Source of the DNA: Clostridiaceae bacterium | GTDB taxonomy: Bacteria > Bacillota > Clostridia > Oscillospirales > Acutalibacteraceae | Direction: 5' to 3' | Assembly: GCA_016281115.1 (NCBI GenBank) | Contig: JAEEHZ010000189.1 | Location: 1-5,089 of the forward strand | DNA: 5,089 nt | Shown here: piece after piece, positions 1-5,089 of the stretch | How positions within the stretch are numbered: the first letter of the stretch is position 1 | Layout of the letters: every line of letters begins with the position of its first letter | Position numbers and translations under genes: made by a program | The notes under the pieces: generated by a model | Seen by the model: only the letters and a program-made list of their open reading frames with translations | The model's database searches: none | Told to the model about the DNA's origin: nothing

Positions 1-558
1 GTAAAGCTTTCCTCTCATGATATGACAGAAAAAGACAGCAACGAAGCAACAAAAATTCTGCATATGATAGGAGATTTGGAAAGACTCTCGGACCACTCGG
101 TAAACATTATAGAGTCGTTTGAAGAAATGAATGACAAAAAGCTTTCTTTCTCCGATCAGGCAAAAAAAGAGCTGAGAGTATTGATCTCTGCCGTAAGCGA
201 GATACTTGATCTGTCATTTGACAGCTTTGTCAATAATAATTTGCAAAGTGCCGCAATGGTTGAACCGCTGGAACAGGTCATCGACCACTTGAAGGACGAG
301 CTTAAGAAGCAGCACGTAGTAAGGCTCAGACAAGGTGATTGTACAATAGAAATGGGATTCATATTGACAGATCTGCTTACAAATCTTGAGCGTATTTCCG
401 ATCATTGCTCAAATATTGCAGGTTGTATGCTTGAAATGGCTCACGACAATATGGACATTCACGAATACCTCAGAAAAGTTCGCGGCGGCGGCTATAACGA
501 ATTCAACAAAAACTTTGATATGTTCAGCGAGAAATATTCGCTTGCCGTTGCCACGTAA
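1..558 (+). CDS. Na/Pi cotransporter family protein, C-terminal PhoU-like domain (5' partial)
   Basis: This is the 3' end of a gene for a sodium-dependent phosphate transporter of the NptA/YjbB type (Na/Pi cotransporter II-related). The frame is open to base 1 (reading V-K-L-S-S-H-D before the first ATG at 22), so that ATG is internal and the membrane-spanning N-terminal part lies outside the window. The 185 visible residues are all helical, hydrophilic PhoU-like sequence with two repeats, each carrying the E-R-x-S-D-H signature: ERLSDHSVNI at about residues 27-36 and ERISDHCSNIA at about 130-140. In PhoU proteins the acidic residues of this signature bind metal. In this transporter family the domain sits in the cytosol behind the membrane part and is thought to influence transport. 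The C-terminus (FNKNFDMFSEKYSL) also resembles family members. The gene ends 31 nt before a strong hairpin terminator. A stand-alone PhoU is less likely, because the spacing and C-terminal sequence match the fused form. Confidence 0.85.
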   Translation, partial: VKLSSHDMTEKDSNEATKILHMIGDLERLSDHSVNIIESFEEMNDKKLSFSDQAKKELRVLISAVSEILDLSFDSFVNNNLQSAAMVEPLEQVIDHLKDELKKQHVVRLRQGDCTIEMGFILTDLLTNLERISDHCSNIAGCMLEMAHDNMDIHEYLRKVRGGGYNEFNKNFDMFSEKYSLAVAT

Positions 559-589
559 TTTTAACAATTAACAAAACGCAAAAAAGAAG

Positions 590-619
590 CCCGAGACAGT
601 GTGAAAAACACGTCTCGGG
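590..619. terminator. Bidirectional intrinsic terminator between convergent genes
   Basis: Eight perfect pairs (CCCGAGAC at 590-597 with GTCTCGGG at 612-619) are extended by four more (GTGT 599-602 with ACAC 608-611) across a single bulged A at 598, leaving a 5-nt GAAAA loop. On the minus strand the hairpin is followed by a clean U-tract (the AAAAAA run at 580-585 read in reverse), so it should end the small peptide transcript well. On the plus strand the following sequence is T-rich but interrupted (TAAAGTTTTTATTTT), so termination of the transporter gene is likely but perhaps less efficient. Confidence 0.9.
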
Positions 620-642
620 TAAAGTTTTTATTTTGTGAAATT

Positions 643-843
643 TTAATCTACGCCCCAGTAATCTTCGCCGCCGAAATCTCCGTGGTTATTTTGCGCACCG
701 CGGGTACCGTTCATATCATTAAGCAGACCGCCCCAATCTTCCCACGGATCAACGAAGTTATCCTTAGATGTCATAAGAACATTGTATTTAGATAAAATGA
801 CAGAATCAAGCTGAGGCTTGTTATATTTGCTTCGCTTTTTCAT
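643..843 (-). CDS. Small acidic peptide of unknown function, leader-like N-terminus
   Basis: The 66-residue product has no function I recognise. Three in-frame ATGs lie at 852, 849 and 843. I chose 843 because the best ribosome binding site (AAAGTGAG, 853-860) then has a 9-nt spacing, whereas it would abut or crowd the other two. The N-terminus is basic (MKKRSKYNKPQL) and contains Y-x-x-P-x-L at residues 7-12, followed by a hydrophobic stretch to about residue 24. The remainder (28-66) is acidic and rich in Gly, Asn and Trp, with only one basic residue (Arg48) and related EDWGG (35-39) and EDYWG (60-64) motifs. There is no signal peptide, membrane helix or cysteine. Short Bacillota and Bacteroidota peptides beginning with a Lys-Tyr-x-Lys-Pro-type N-terminus are common and mostly uncharacterised; I place it with them by general resemblance only. 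It is a monocistronic unit with its own strong promoter and terminator, which argues that it is a real, well-expressed gene. Confidence 0.72.
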   Translation of the reverse strand: MKKRSKYNKPQLDSVILSKYNVLMTSKDNFVDPWEDWGGLLNDMNGTRGAQNNHGDFGGEDYWGVD

Positions 844-852
844 ATCCATCAT

Positions 853-860
853 CTCACTTT
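853..860 (-). promoter_or_regulatory. Ribosome binding site that decides the small peptide start
   Basis: Read on the minus strand this is AAAGTGAG. Its spacing is 9 nt to the ATG at 841-843, 3 nt to the ATG at 847-849 and 0 nt to the ATG at 850-852. Only the first spacing is normal, which favours the shorter 66-residue product over 69 residues. Confidence 0.6.
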
Positions 861-879
861 ACATAAAATTACTACTTAG

Positions 880-907
880 ATTATACCACAAATTATTGTT
901 AAGTCAA
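880..907 (-). promoter_or_regulatory. Sigma-A type promoter of the small peptide gene
   Basis: On the minus strand, TTGACT (902-907) serves as the -35 box and TATAAT (880-885) as the -10 box, separated by 16 nt. A TGG directly before the -10 box gives an extended -10 element (TGnTATAAT). The predicted transcription start is near 873, giving a 5' leader of about 30 nt that carries the ribosome binding site. This is the best promoter match in the window, and it drives only the 66-residue peptide. Confidence 0.8.
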
Positions 908-970
908 TAAGTTTTATAAAATTTCTGAATTTTTTAATAAACTCAAATCGACAAAAATTCTTATGCACAG

Positions 971-983
971 ATACAGGCTGTAT
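971..983. repeat. Perfect 6-bp inverted repeat with one central base, just after the operon end
   Basis: ATACAG-G-CTGTAT lies 5 nt beyond the stop codon of the 107-residue gene. As RNA it would form about five pairs with a 3-nt loop. The nearest T-run on the minus strand (five Ts, at 953-957) is 13 nt from the stem, so it is at best a weak terminator. It could equally be an mRNA 3'-end stabiliser, a protein-binding palindrome or chance. Confidence 0.35.
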
Positions 984-988
984 TAATT

Positions 989-1312
989 CTATTTTTTACG
1001 CTTGAACACAAAGCCGCCGTCTATGCAGAAAACAAGATAATCTCCCTCTGTTTTTACGGGAATTTGTTCGCTGTCAAATTCTATTACGCTATCCTTCAGT
1101 GTTCCTGTTATTACGCCGTCGGATTCTCTTTTTGTGTCGAGAAAAACCGAGCCGTCATCTTTTATCAACAGAGTTTGATTTAAATCACTGTCGCTCTTCA
1201 TCATTTCTTCATAGCTGAAGGACGGCAACTCTTTCTTAATTTGCTCTCTGAAATCTGTTATTTTTCCACCGTCGTAGCTTCCCGCAATAATCCATTCGCC
1301 AATATAGCTCAT
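989..1312 (-). CDS. Conserved-looking hypothetical protein, possibly lipocalin-like (107 aa)
   Basis: I do not recognise this protein. It has no signal peptide, membrane segment or cysteine pair (one Cys, at residue 96) and should be cytosolic. It opens with MSYIGEWIIAGSYDGGKI, passes through a predicted helix (about 20-40: DFREQIKKELPSF then SYEEMM) and then alternates short beta-type segments (LLIKDDGSVFLD, GVITGTLKDSVIEF, YLVFCIDGGFVFKRKK). A start of the type G-x-W followed by strands is reminiscent of small lipocalin-like or META-like beta-barrel domains, but this is a shape-based guess. The start is well supported: AAAGGA at 1320-1325 lies 7 nt before the ATG. The gene begins 22 nt after the degV stop, so it is very probably translated from the same mRNA. 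No GC or codon anomaly stands out. Confidence 0.75.
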   Translation of the reverse strand: MSYIGEWIIAGSYDGGKITDFREQIKKELPSFSYEEMMKSDSDLNQTLLIKDDGSVFLDTKRESDGVITGTLKDSVIEFDSEQIPVKTEGDYLVFCIDGGFVFKRKK

Positions 1313-1333
1313 ATCATCGTCCTTTGGTATATA

Positions 1334-2191
1334 TTATTTTTCGGTAACAAAAAATATTCCGCCTGTATTTGGTCCGCAGTGTGAGGAAATAGTACAGCTC
1401 GCCCGCGAGGTTATTACCTCAGCGAACATATTTTTATCTCTCAAAAATTGCTCAATATTCGCAACGATATCTTTGTCTATACCTGCATGGGTAAAATATA
1501 CCTTATCCGGAATGATCCCATCAAAAAGCGAAAGCTTATAATCGATGTATTGCTTCATGGATTCTTCGTATTTTCCGCGGTACTTTTTGCCTACCGTCAT
1601 CTTGCCGCATTCTTCATGCGAAATTTCTATGCAGGGCTTAAGATTAAGGAGATTTGCCCCTAATGCCACAAGCGATGAACATCTGCCGCCTGCCGCCAAG
1701 AAATTAAGCTTGTCAAGTATAAAGCTGCCGTGTATTCTTCTGCCGTAATCTTCAATTACGGGCAAAATCTCTTCTACGGTTTTGCCTTCCGATGCAAGCT
1801 GCGAAGCTCTTATTGCGATCATACCCGTACCAGTGGAAAGATTGCGGCTGTCAACAGGATGTATCTGCGGTAATTCTCTGCTCAATATGCACACGTTTTG
1901 ATAACAGGCAGAAAGCCCCGAACCTAAATTGACGTGTATTATCTCATACCCCTCGTTAATATATTTTTCAAAAAAATCTTTGTATTCACCAACGCTTGTA
2001 GCTGCGGTTTTAGGCAATTCACCTGTTTCCGCAAATTTTTTATATATATCGTCGGGGGTTATGTCAACATTGTCAAGATGGCTCGACTTATCGTAATTTA
2101 CATGAAGAGGAAGTGTTATTATGTTATACTTTTCTCTTACCTCCGGTTCTAAATCGCAGGTGCTGTCAGATGTTATTAATATTTTCGGCAT
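1334..2191 (-). CDS. DegV family fatty-acid-binding protein
   Basis: DegV proteins bind one long-chain fatty acid in a cleft between two alpha/beta domains. Some members (FakB) present it to the kinase FakA for incorporation into phospholipid. At 285 residues this one has the usual family length. Hallmarks in order are the N-terminal SDSTCDL (8-14), PKTAATS (60-66), GSGLSACYQN (90-99), VDSRN (113-117), KLNFLAAGGR (161-170), LLNLKPCIEI (181-190) and the C-terminal HCGPNTGGIFF (271-281). Thr62 and Ser94 fall in the segments that contact the lipid carboxylate in this family. The frame stays open 19 codons further, to an ATG at 2248 overlapping thrS. I chose 2191 because the family starts with M-x-K-I and AAAGGA (2204-2209) precedes it, although the 12-nt spacing is long. 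Eight cysteines is notable for the size. No FakA gene lies in the window, so FakB activity is unproven. It follows thrS by 53 nt and is likely in the same operon. Confidence 0.93.
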   Translation of the reverse strand: MPKILITSDSTCDLEPEVREKYNIITLPLHVNYDKSSHLDNVDITPDDIYKKFAETGELPKTAATSVGEYKDFFEKYINEGYEIIHVNLGSGLSACYQNVCILSRELPQIHPVDSRNLSTGTGMIAIRASQLASEGKTVEEILPVIEDYGRRIHGSFILDKLNFLAAGGRCSSLVALGANLLNLKPCIEISHEECGKMTVGKKYRGKYEESMKQYIDYKLSLFDGIIPDKVYFTHAGIDKDIVANIEQFLRDKNMFAEVITSRASCTISSHCGPNTGGIFFVTEK

Positions 2192-2203
2192 ACTGTATAC
2201 GGT

Positions 2204-2209
2204 TCCTTT
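2204..2209 (-). promoter_or_regulatory. Ribosome binding site of degV with long spacing
   Basis: On the minus strand this reads AAAGGA, 12 nt before the preferred ATG at 2189-2191. The alternative upstream ATGs, at 2210-2212 and 2246-2248, have no purine-rich site before them, so this site decides the start despite its generous spacing. Confidence 0.5.
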
Positions 2210-2244
2210 CATAATTGGCAATTTGTTACATTGTATCGCGCATA

Positions 2245-4188
2245 TCAATCACGCTTTTTGCTTATTACCTCGCTCATTATCTTGTCGGCAAATTCTTCTA
2301 CCGTCATAGAGCCAATGTCTCCGTCTTTTCTGGCGCGTACAGAAATAACATTGCTCTCTATATCTTTGTCGCCGGCAAGGATCATATAAGGTACCTTTTC
2401 AAGCTGTGCTTCTCTTATTTTATAACCTATTTTTTCGCTTCTGCCGTCTATTTCGCATCTGAGGCCCAAAGAGTCAAGCTTTTCTTTTACTTTGAGCATA
2501 TAGTCGTAGTGTCTGTCGGATATCGGCAACAGCTTAACCTGAACAGGAGCCAGCCAAACGGGAAAAGCTCCGGCATATTTTTCTATAAGCAACGCAAGTG
2601 TTCTCTCATAGCAACCGATAGATGTGCGGTGTATGATGCAGGGGTTTTTCTTTACACCGTCTTTGTCCACATATTCCATACCGAATTTTTCGGCAAGCAT
2701 CTGGTCAATTTGAATTGTGATAAGCGTGTCTTCCTTGCCGAATACATTTTTGATCTGTATATCAAGCTTAGGTCCGTAAAAAGCAGCTTCACCGATCCCA
2801 ACTTTGTATGGGATTTCAAGGTGATCGAGGATCTTCTTCATCATTCCCTGAGATTCATCCCACTGCTCTTTTGTGCCTATATACTTTTCGCGGTCTTCGG
2901 GATCCCACTGAGAAAATCTGTAAGAAACGTCCTCATATAAGCCCAAAGTTTTTAACATAAATATTGCAAGCTCAAGGCAGCTCTTAAACTCTCCCTCAAG
3001 CTGCTCGGGAGTACACATCAAATGTCCCTCGGATATAGTAAACTGGCGTACACGTATAAGTCCGTGCATTTCGCCGCTTGCCTCGTTGCGGAAAAGTGTT
3101 GATGTTTCGTTGTATCTCAATGGCAGATCTCTGTAAGAACGTCCGCGGTTCAAATAAGCCTGATACTGGAAAGGACAAGTCATAGGTCTCAGCGCAAAGC
3201 ACTCTTTTCCGTCCTCTTCGCTGCCCATTACAAACATACCGTCTTGGTAGTGGTCCCAGTGACCGCTCAGTTTATACAGATCGCTTTTAGCCATATAAGG
3301 AGTTTTTGTGAGCAGCCAACCGCGCTTTTGCTCCTCGTCTTCAACAAATCTTTGCAAAAGCTGGATTATTCTTGCGCCCTTGGGAAGCAAAATAGGAAGT
3401 CCCTGACCGATAAGGTCGGAAGTTGTAAACAGCTCAAGTTCTCTGCCGAGCTTGTTGTGGTCACGTTTTTTTGCTTCTTCAAGCCTTGTTAAATGCTCCT
3501 CAAGCATAGAAGCTTTAGGAAACGCCACACCGTACACTCTGCACAATTGAGCGTTATTTGCGTCACCGCGCCAATATGCGCCTGTGCAGTTTGTAAGCTT
3601 TATTGCTTTTAACGCAGAAACATTCATAAGGTGAGGTCCTGCGCAAAGGTCTGTAAACTCTGCCTGCTTATAAAAGCTTATCGGCTCGCCTTTATCTGCG
3701 TGCTCGCGTGCAAGCTCTACCTTATAAGGCTCGCCCATTTTCTCAAGCATTTCTATCGCCTTTTGGGGTTCAAGCTCAAATTTTTCAAGCTCTATACCGC
3801 TTTTAACGATATTTTTCATTTCCTGCTCTATTTTCTCAAGGTCTTCCGGTGAGAAAGCCTCTTTTACATCGAAATCATAATAGAAACCGCTCTCAATAGC
3901 GGGTCCTATTGCAAATTTAGCTTCGGGATAAAGCCTTTTTACAGCCTGCGCGAGAACGTGGGACGCGGTATGCCAAAAGGCGTGTTTTCCGTTTTCGTCA
4001 TCAAACGTCAGTATCTCAAGCTTGCTGTCGGCGGTTATCGGTGTTCTCAAGTCGCACACTGTATCGTTAATTTTGGCGGCACACGCAGCTTTAAAAATTC
4101 CTCCGCCGAGAGAAGCGGCGATCTGCGCCGCTGTTGTTCCGCTTTCATATTCTTTTATTATCCCGTTTTTCAATTCTACTTTGATCAT
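2245..4188 (-). CDS. thrS: Threonine--tRNA ligase (threonyl-tRNA synthetase)
   Basis: This class II aminoacyl-tRNA synthetase charges tRNA-Thr with threonine, using ATP, in the cytosol. The 647 residues match a full-length bacterial enzyme. Domains in order: TGS domain (about 1-62); editing domain that hydrolyses Ser-tRNA-Thr, with HTASH (73-77) and CAGPH (182-186) as its HxxxH/CxxxH motif; catalytic core from about 245, with motif 1 around GLPILLPKGARI (263-274), motif 2 around LFRNEASGEMHGLIRVRQF (365-383) and motif 3 at HRTSIGCYER (520-529); C-terminal anticodon-binding domain (about 545-640, WLAPVQVKLLP onward). The zinc ligands that hold the threonine amino group are in place: Cys338, His389 and His520. 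The loop after Cys338 reads MTCPFQ where many homologues have MNCPGH, and ISEGH replaces the commoner xDDAH. I recognise this as a variant seen in Clostridia rather than damage. AGAAGGA 9 nt before the ATG supports the start. The dockerin gene ends 38 nt upstream and no T-box leader fits in that gap. Confidence 0.98.
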   Translation of the reverse strand: MIKVELKNGIIKEYESGTTAAQIAASLGGGIFKAACAAKINDTVCDLRTPITADSKLEILTFDDENGKHAFWHTASHVLAQAVKRLYPEAKFAIGPAIESGFYYDFDVKEAFSPEDLEKIEQEMKNIVKSGIELEKFELEPQKAIEMLEKMGEPYKVELAREHADKGEPISFYKQAEFTDLCAGPHLMNVSALKAIKLTNCTGAYWRGDANNAQLCRVYGVAFPKASMLEEHLTRLEEAKKRDHNKLGRELELFTTSDLIGQGLPILLPKGARIIQLLQRFVEDEEQKRGWLLTKTPYMAKSDLYKLSGHWDHYQDGMFVMGSEEDGKECFALRPMTCPFQYQAYLNRGRSYRDLPLRYNETSTLFRNEASGEMHGLIRVRQFTISEGHLMCTPEQLEGEFKSCLELAIFMLKTLGLYEDVSYRFSQWDPEDREKYIGTKEQWDESQGMMKKILDHLEIPYKVGIGEAAFYGPKLDIQIKNVFGKEDTLITIQIDQMLAEKFGMEYVDKDGVKKNPCIIHRTSIGCYERTLALLIEKYAGAFPVWLAPVQVKLLPISDRHYDYMLKVKEKLDSLGLRCEIDGRSEKIGYKIREAQLEKVPYMILAGDKDIESNVISVRARKDGDIGSMTVEEFADKIMSEVISKKRD

Positions 4189-4197
4189 TGTTTATTT

Positions 4198-4204
4198 TCC
4201 TTCT
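4198..4204 (-). promoter_or_regulatory. Ribosome binding site of thrS
   Basis: AGAAGGA on the minus strand lies 9 nt before the ATG at 4186-4188. It occupies much of the 38-nt gap after the dockerin gene, leaving no space for a structured leader. Confidence 0.8.
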
Positions 4205-4226
4205 TTCTTTACAAGGGTAAATTAAT

Positions 4227-5089
4227 TTATATCAATCCTGCGATCCTTTTTTGCATATATGTAACATCCTGCATTGTGATCTCGGTGCTTTGGTCAATAT
4301 CCGCTAGGCGCATTGCCTCAATGGTAAGCGGTATAAGCTTTGCTATGTATTTCTGCAATGCAACAACATCCATCATAGTTACAGCTCCGTCGCCGTCCAG
4401 ATCTCCCAAAACTCCCACAAGAGAGTGGTTTAAACCGTTTTCGGTAACATAACCGTAAGCATAAGACTCAGGGTCAACATTTACCGTTAAATTATTACAA
4501 CCTTCAAAGGCATTTTCGCCGATATGATTTATCCTTTTGTCAAGGTCTATTTGAGTCAAACCTGCACAGCCCTCAAATGCACTTTCTCCGATATAAATAA
4601 CGCTGCTTTCGGAAAGGTTGATCTCTTTTAGTGCGCTGTAAGCAAATGCGCTGTCTCCTATATAATACAGCTTATCGGGCAAAACAATGCTGTTCAGCTC
4701 TTTATCTTCATAAAAGGTTCCGCCGGCTATTTGTCCTATATTACCGGGCAAGGTGATATTCGAATCCTCTGACGAATGCTTTATTAGTATCCCGTTTATA
4801 ACAACAAATTCGTCATTATTATTCTCAAGCCATTTTGTGCCTTTAAATGCGTTGTTTCCTATATATTTTATTCTTTCCCGAAGCACGATATCAGACAGGT
4901 TAGAACAACCGCAAAAGGCGTAATTTCCTATCTCCTGCATATCGCTGCCGCAGACCACTTTTATGATCTTTGTGTTATTATAAAACGCCATGGGCGCGAC
5001 CGAAAGCGCATAGTCGGGTATCTCCAATTCTTCGAGCCCGCTTTGGCAGCCGACAACGACATTGTTTATCATTTTTATATCTGTTGTTA
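4227..5089 (-). CDS. BspA-type leucine-rich repeat protein with C-terminal type I dockerin (5' partial)
   Basis: This is the C-terminal part of a probably secreted surface or cellulosome-type protein. The frame is open through the right edge, and the first ATG in view (5070-5072) has no ribosome binding site, so the true start and any signal peptide lie outside. Numbering from that Met, residues 1-195 form LRR_5 repeats with the signature Y-I-G-x-x-A-F-x-G-C. The Ile position recurs at 25, 48, 71, 115, 138, 161 and 184, a strict 23-residue period, with one longer step (71 to 115) holding the KWLENNNDEFVVINGILIK insert typical of this repeat class. A capping segment (SYAYGYVTENGL) leads into a dockerin at 223-281 with two calcium-binding loops: DLDGDGAVTMMD (224-235), canonical, and DIDQSTEITMQD (258-269), which lacks the DG pair but keeps the acidic positions. 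Type I dockerins bind cohesins on scaffoldins or the cell wall. What the repeats bind cannot be read from the sequence. thrS starts 38 nt downstream. Confidence 0.92.
   Translation of the reverse strand, partial: TTDIKMINNVVVGCQSGLEELEIPDYALSVAPMAFYNNTKIIKVVCGSDMQEIGNYAFCGCSNLSDIVLRERIKYIGNNAFKGTKWLENNNDEFVVINGILIKHSSEDSNITLPGNIGQIAGGTFYEDKELNSIVLPDKLYYIGDSAFAYSALKEINLSESSVIYIGESAFEGCAGLTQIDLDKRINHIGENAFEGCNNLTVNVDPESYAYGYVTENGLNHSLVGVLGDLDGDGAVTMMDVVALQKYIAKLIPLTIEAMRLADIDQSTEITMQDVTYMQKRIAGLI
4389..4406 (-). other. First dockerin calcium-binding loop
   Basis: The codons here encode the start of the canonical loop D-x-D-x-D-G-x-x-x-x-x-D of the dockerin (DLDGDG, residues 224-229). It marks the boundary between the leucine-rich repeat region and the dockerin. 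The second, degenerate loop follows about 34 residues later, the usual spacing of duplicated dockerin segments. Confidence 0.7.

Larger units (their letters stand above)
844..988. other. AT-rich intergenic region between the 107-residue gene and the small peptide gene
   Basis: Besides the promoter and ribosome binding site of the small peptide gene, this stretch is AT-rich with short A/T-only inverted repeats around 912-936 and one perfect 6-bp palindrome at 971-983. I see no coding potential and no strong terminator for the operon that ends at 989. Confidence 0.6.

Noticed and set aside
22..558. Complete 178-residue PhoU protein starting at the ATG at 22
   Set aside because: The frame is open upstream to base 1, the upstream residues (VKLSSHD) fit the transporter-fused family, and there is no ribosome binding site before the ATG.
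643..843. Double-glycine bacteriocin leader or true lasso precursor
   Set aside because: The GG pairs at residues 38-39 and 58-59 lack the hydrophobic spacing pattern of double-glycine leaders. The YxxPxL is not followed by the Gly and Thr positions of classical lasso leaders, and no processing genes are in the window.
2192..2244. Promoter-like pair TTGCCA / TATACA (16-nt spacing) between thrS and degV on the minus strand
   Set aside because: The -10 box would lie 2 nt before the degV start codon, leaving no leader and placing the ribosome binding site inside the promoter. It is probably chance in AT-rich sequence.
2215..2940. 241-codon open frame on the plus strand, antisense to the 3' part of thrS
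   Set aside because: It lies wholly opposite the well-conserved thrS coding sequence, its translation is rich in Phe/Tyr/Val without any recognisable motif, and no convincing ribosome binding site precedes it. It is a shadow of the real gene.
4189..4226. T-box riboswitch expected before thrS
   Set aside because: The gap is only 38 nt and consists of an AT-rich stretch and the ribosome binding site. No stem I, specifier or antiterminator could fit.
3958..4452. 164-codon plus-strand open frame spanning the thrS start and the dockerin end
   Set aside because: It is antisense to two convincing genes and to the gap between them, and it has no domain or ribosome binding site.
4500..5060. Imperfect DNA repeats in the dockerin gene as a possible repeat array
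   Set aside because: The recurring short motifs simply encode the YIGxxAF unit of the leucine-rich repeats. The DNA copies are divergent, so this is protein-level repetition rather than a CRISPR or satellite array.

Overview
The window looks like a piece of a gut or rumen Bacillota chromosome, most likely a Ruminococcus-like member of the Oscillospiraceae. The reasons are a type I dockerin fused to leucine-rich repeats, a Firmicutes-style threonyl-tRNA synthetase, a DegV protein, a moderate-to-low GC content, and AT-rich gaps with classical sigma-A promoter and intrinsic terminator signals. The genus call is an inference from gene content only.

Layout from left to right: (1) The 3' end of a plus-strand Na+/phosphate cotransporter gene, holding its cytosolic PhoU-like domain, enters from the left edge and stops at 558. 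(2) A strong GC-rich hairpin at 590-619, with an A-tract on one side and T-rich sequence on the other, serves as a terminator between converging genes. (3) Everything else lies on the minus strand. A 66-residue peptide gene (643-843) has its own near-consensus promoter (TTGACT, 16 nt, TATAAT). (4) To its right, and transcribed toward it, is a tightly packed run in transcription order: a leucine-rich-repeat/dockerin protein (from beyond the right edge to 4227), thrS (4188-2245), degV (2191-1334) and a 107-residue protein of unknown function (1312-989). The gaps are 38, 53 and 22 nt, with a purine-rich ribosome binding site before each of the last three genes and no terminator between them.

How they fit together: the four-gene run could be one operon, which would place an essential tRNA synthetase behind a secreted, cellulosome-type surface protein. 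No T-box leader fits in the 38-nt gap before thrS, so its regulatory region must lie upstream of the window, lie inside the dockerin gene, or be absent. DegV proteins bind fatty acids, and the 107-residue protein downstream is probably co-transcribed with it. The small peptide gene is the least explained item: a short, acidic, Gly/Trp/Asn-rich product with a leader-like N-terminus, expressed as a separate unit. I see no RNA genes, mobile elements, CRISPR arrays or clear novel multi-gene system. No gap between genes exceeds about 150 nt.
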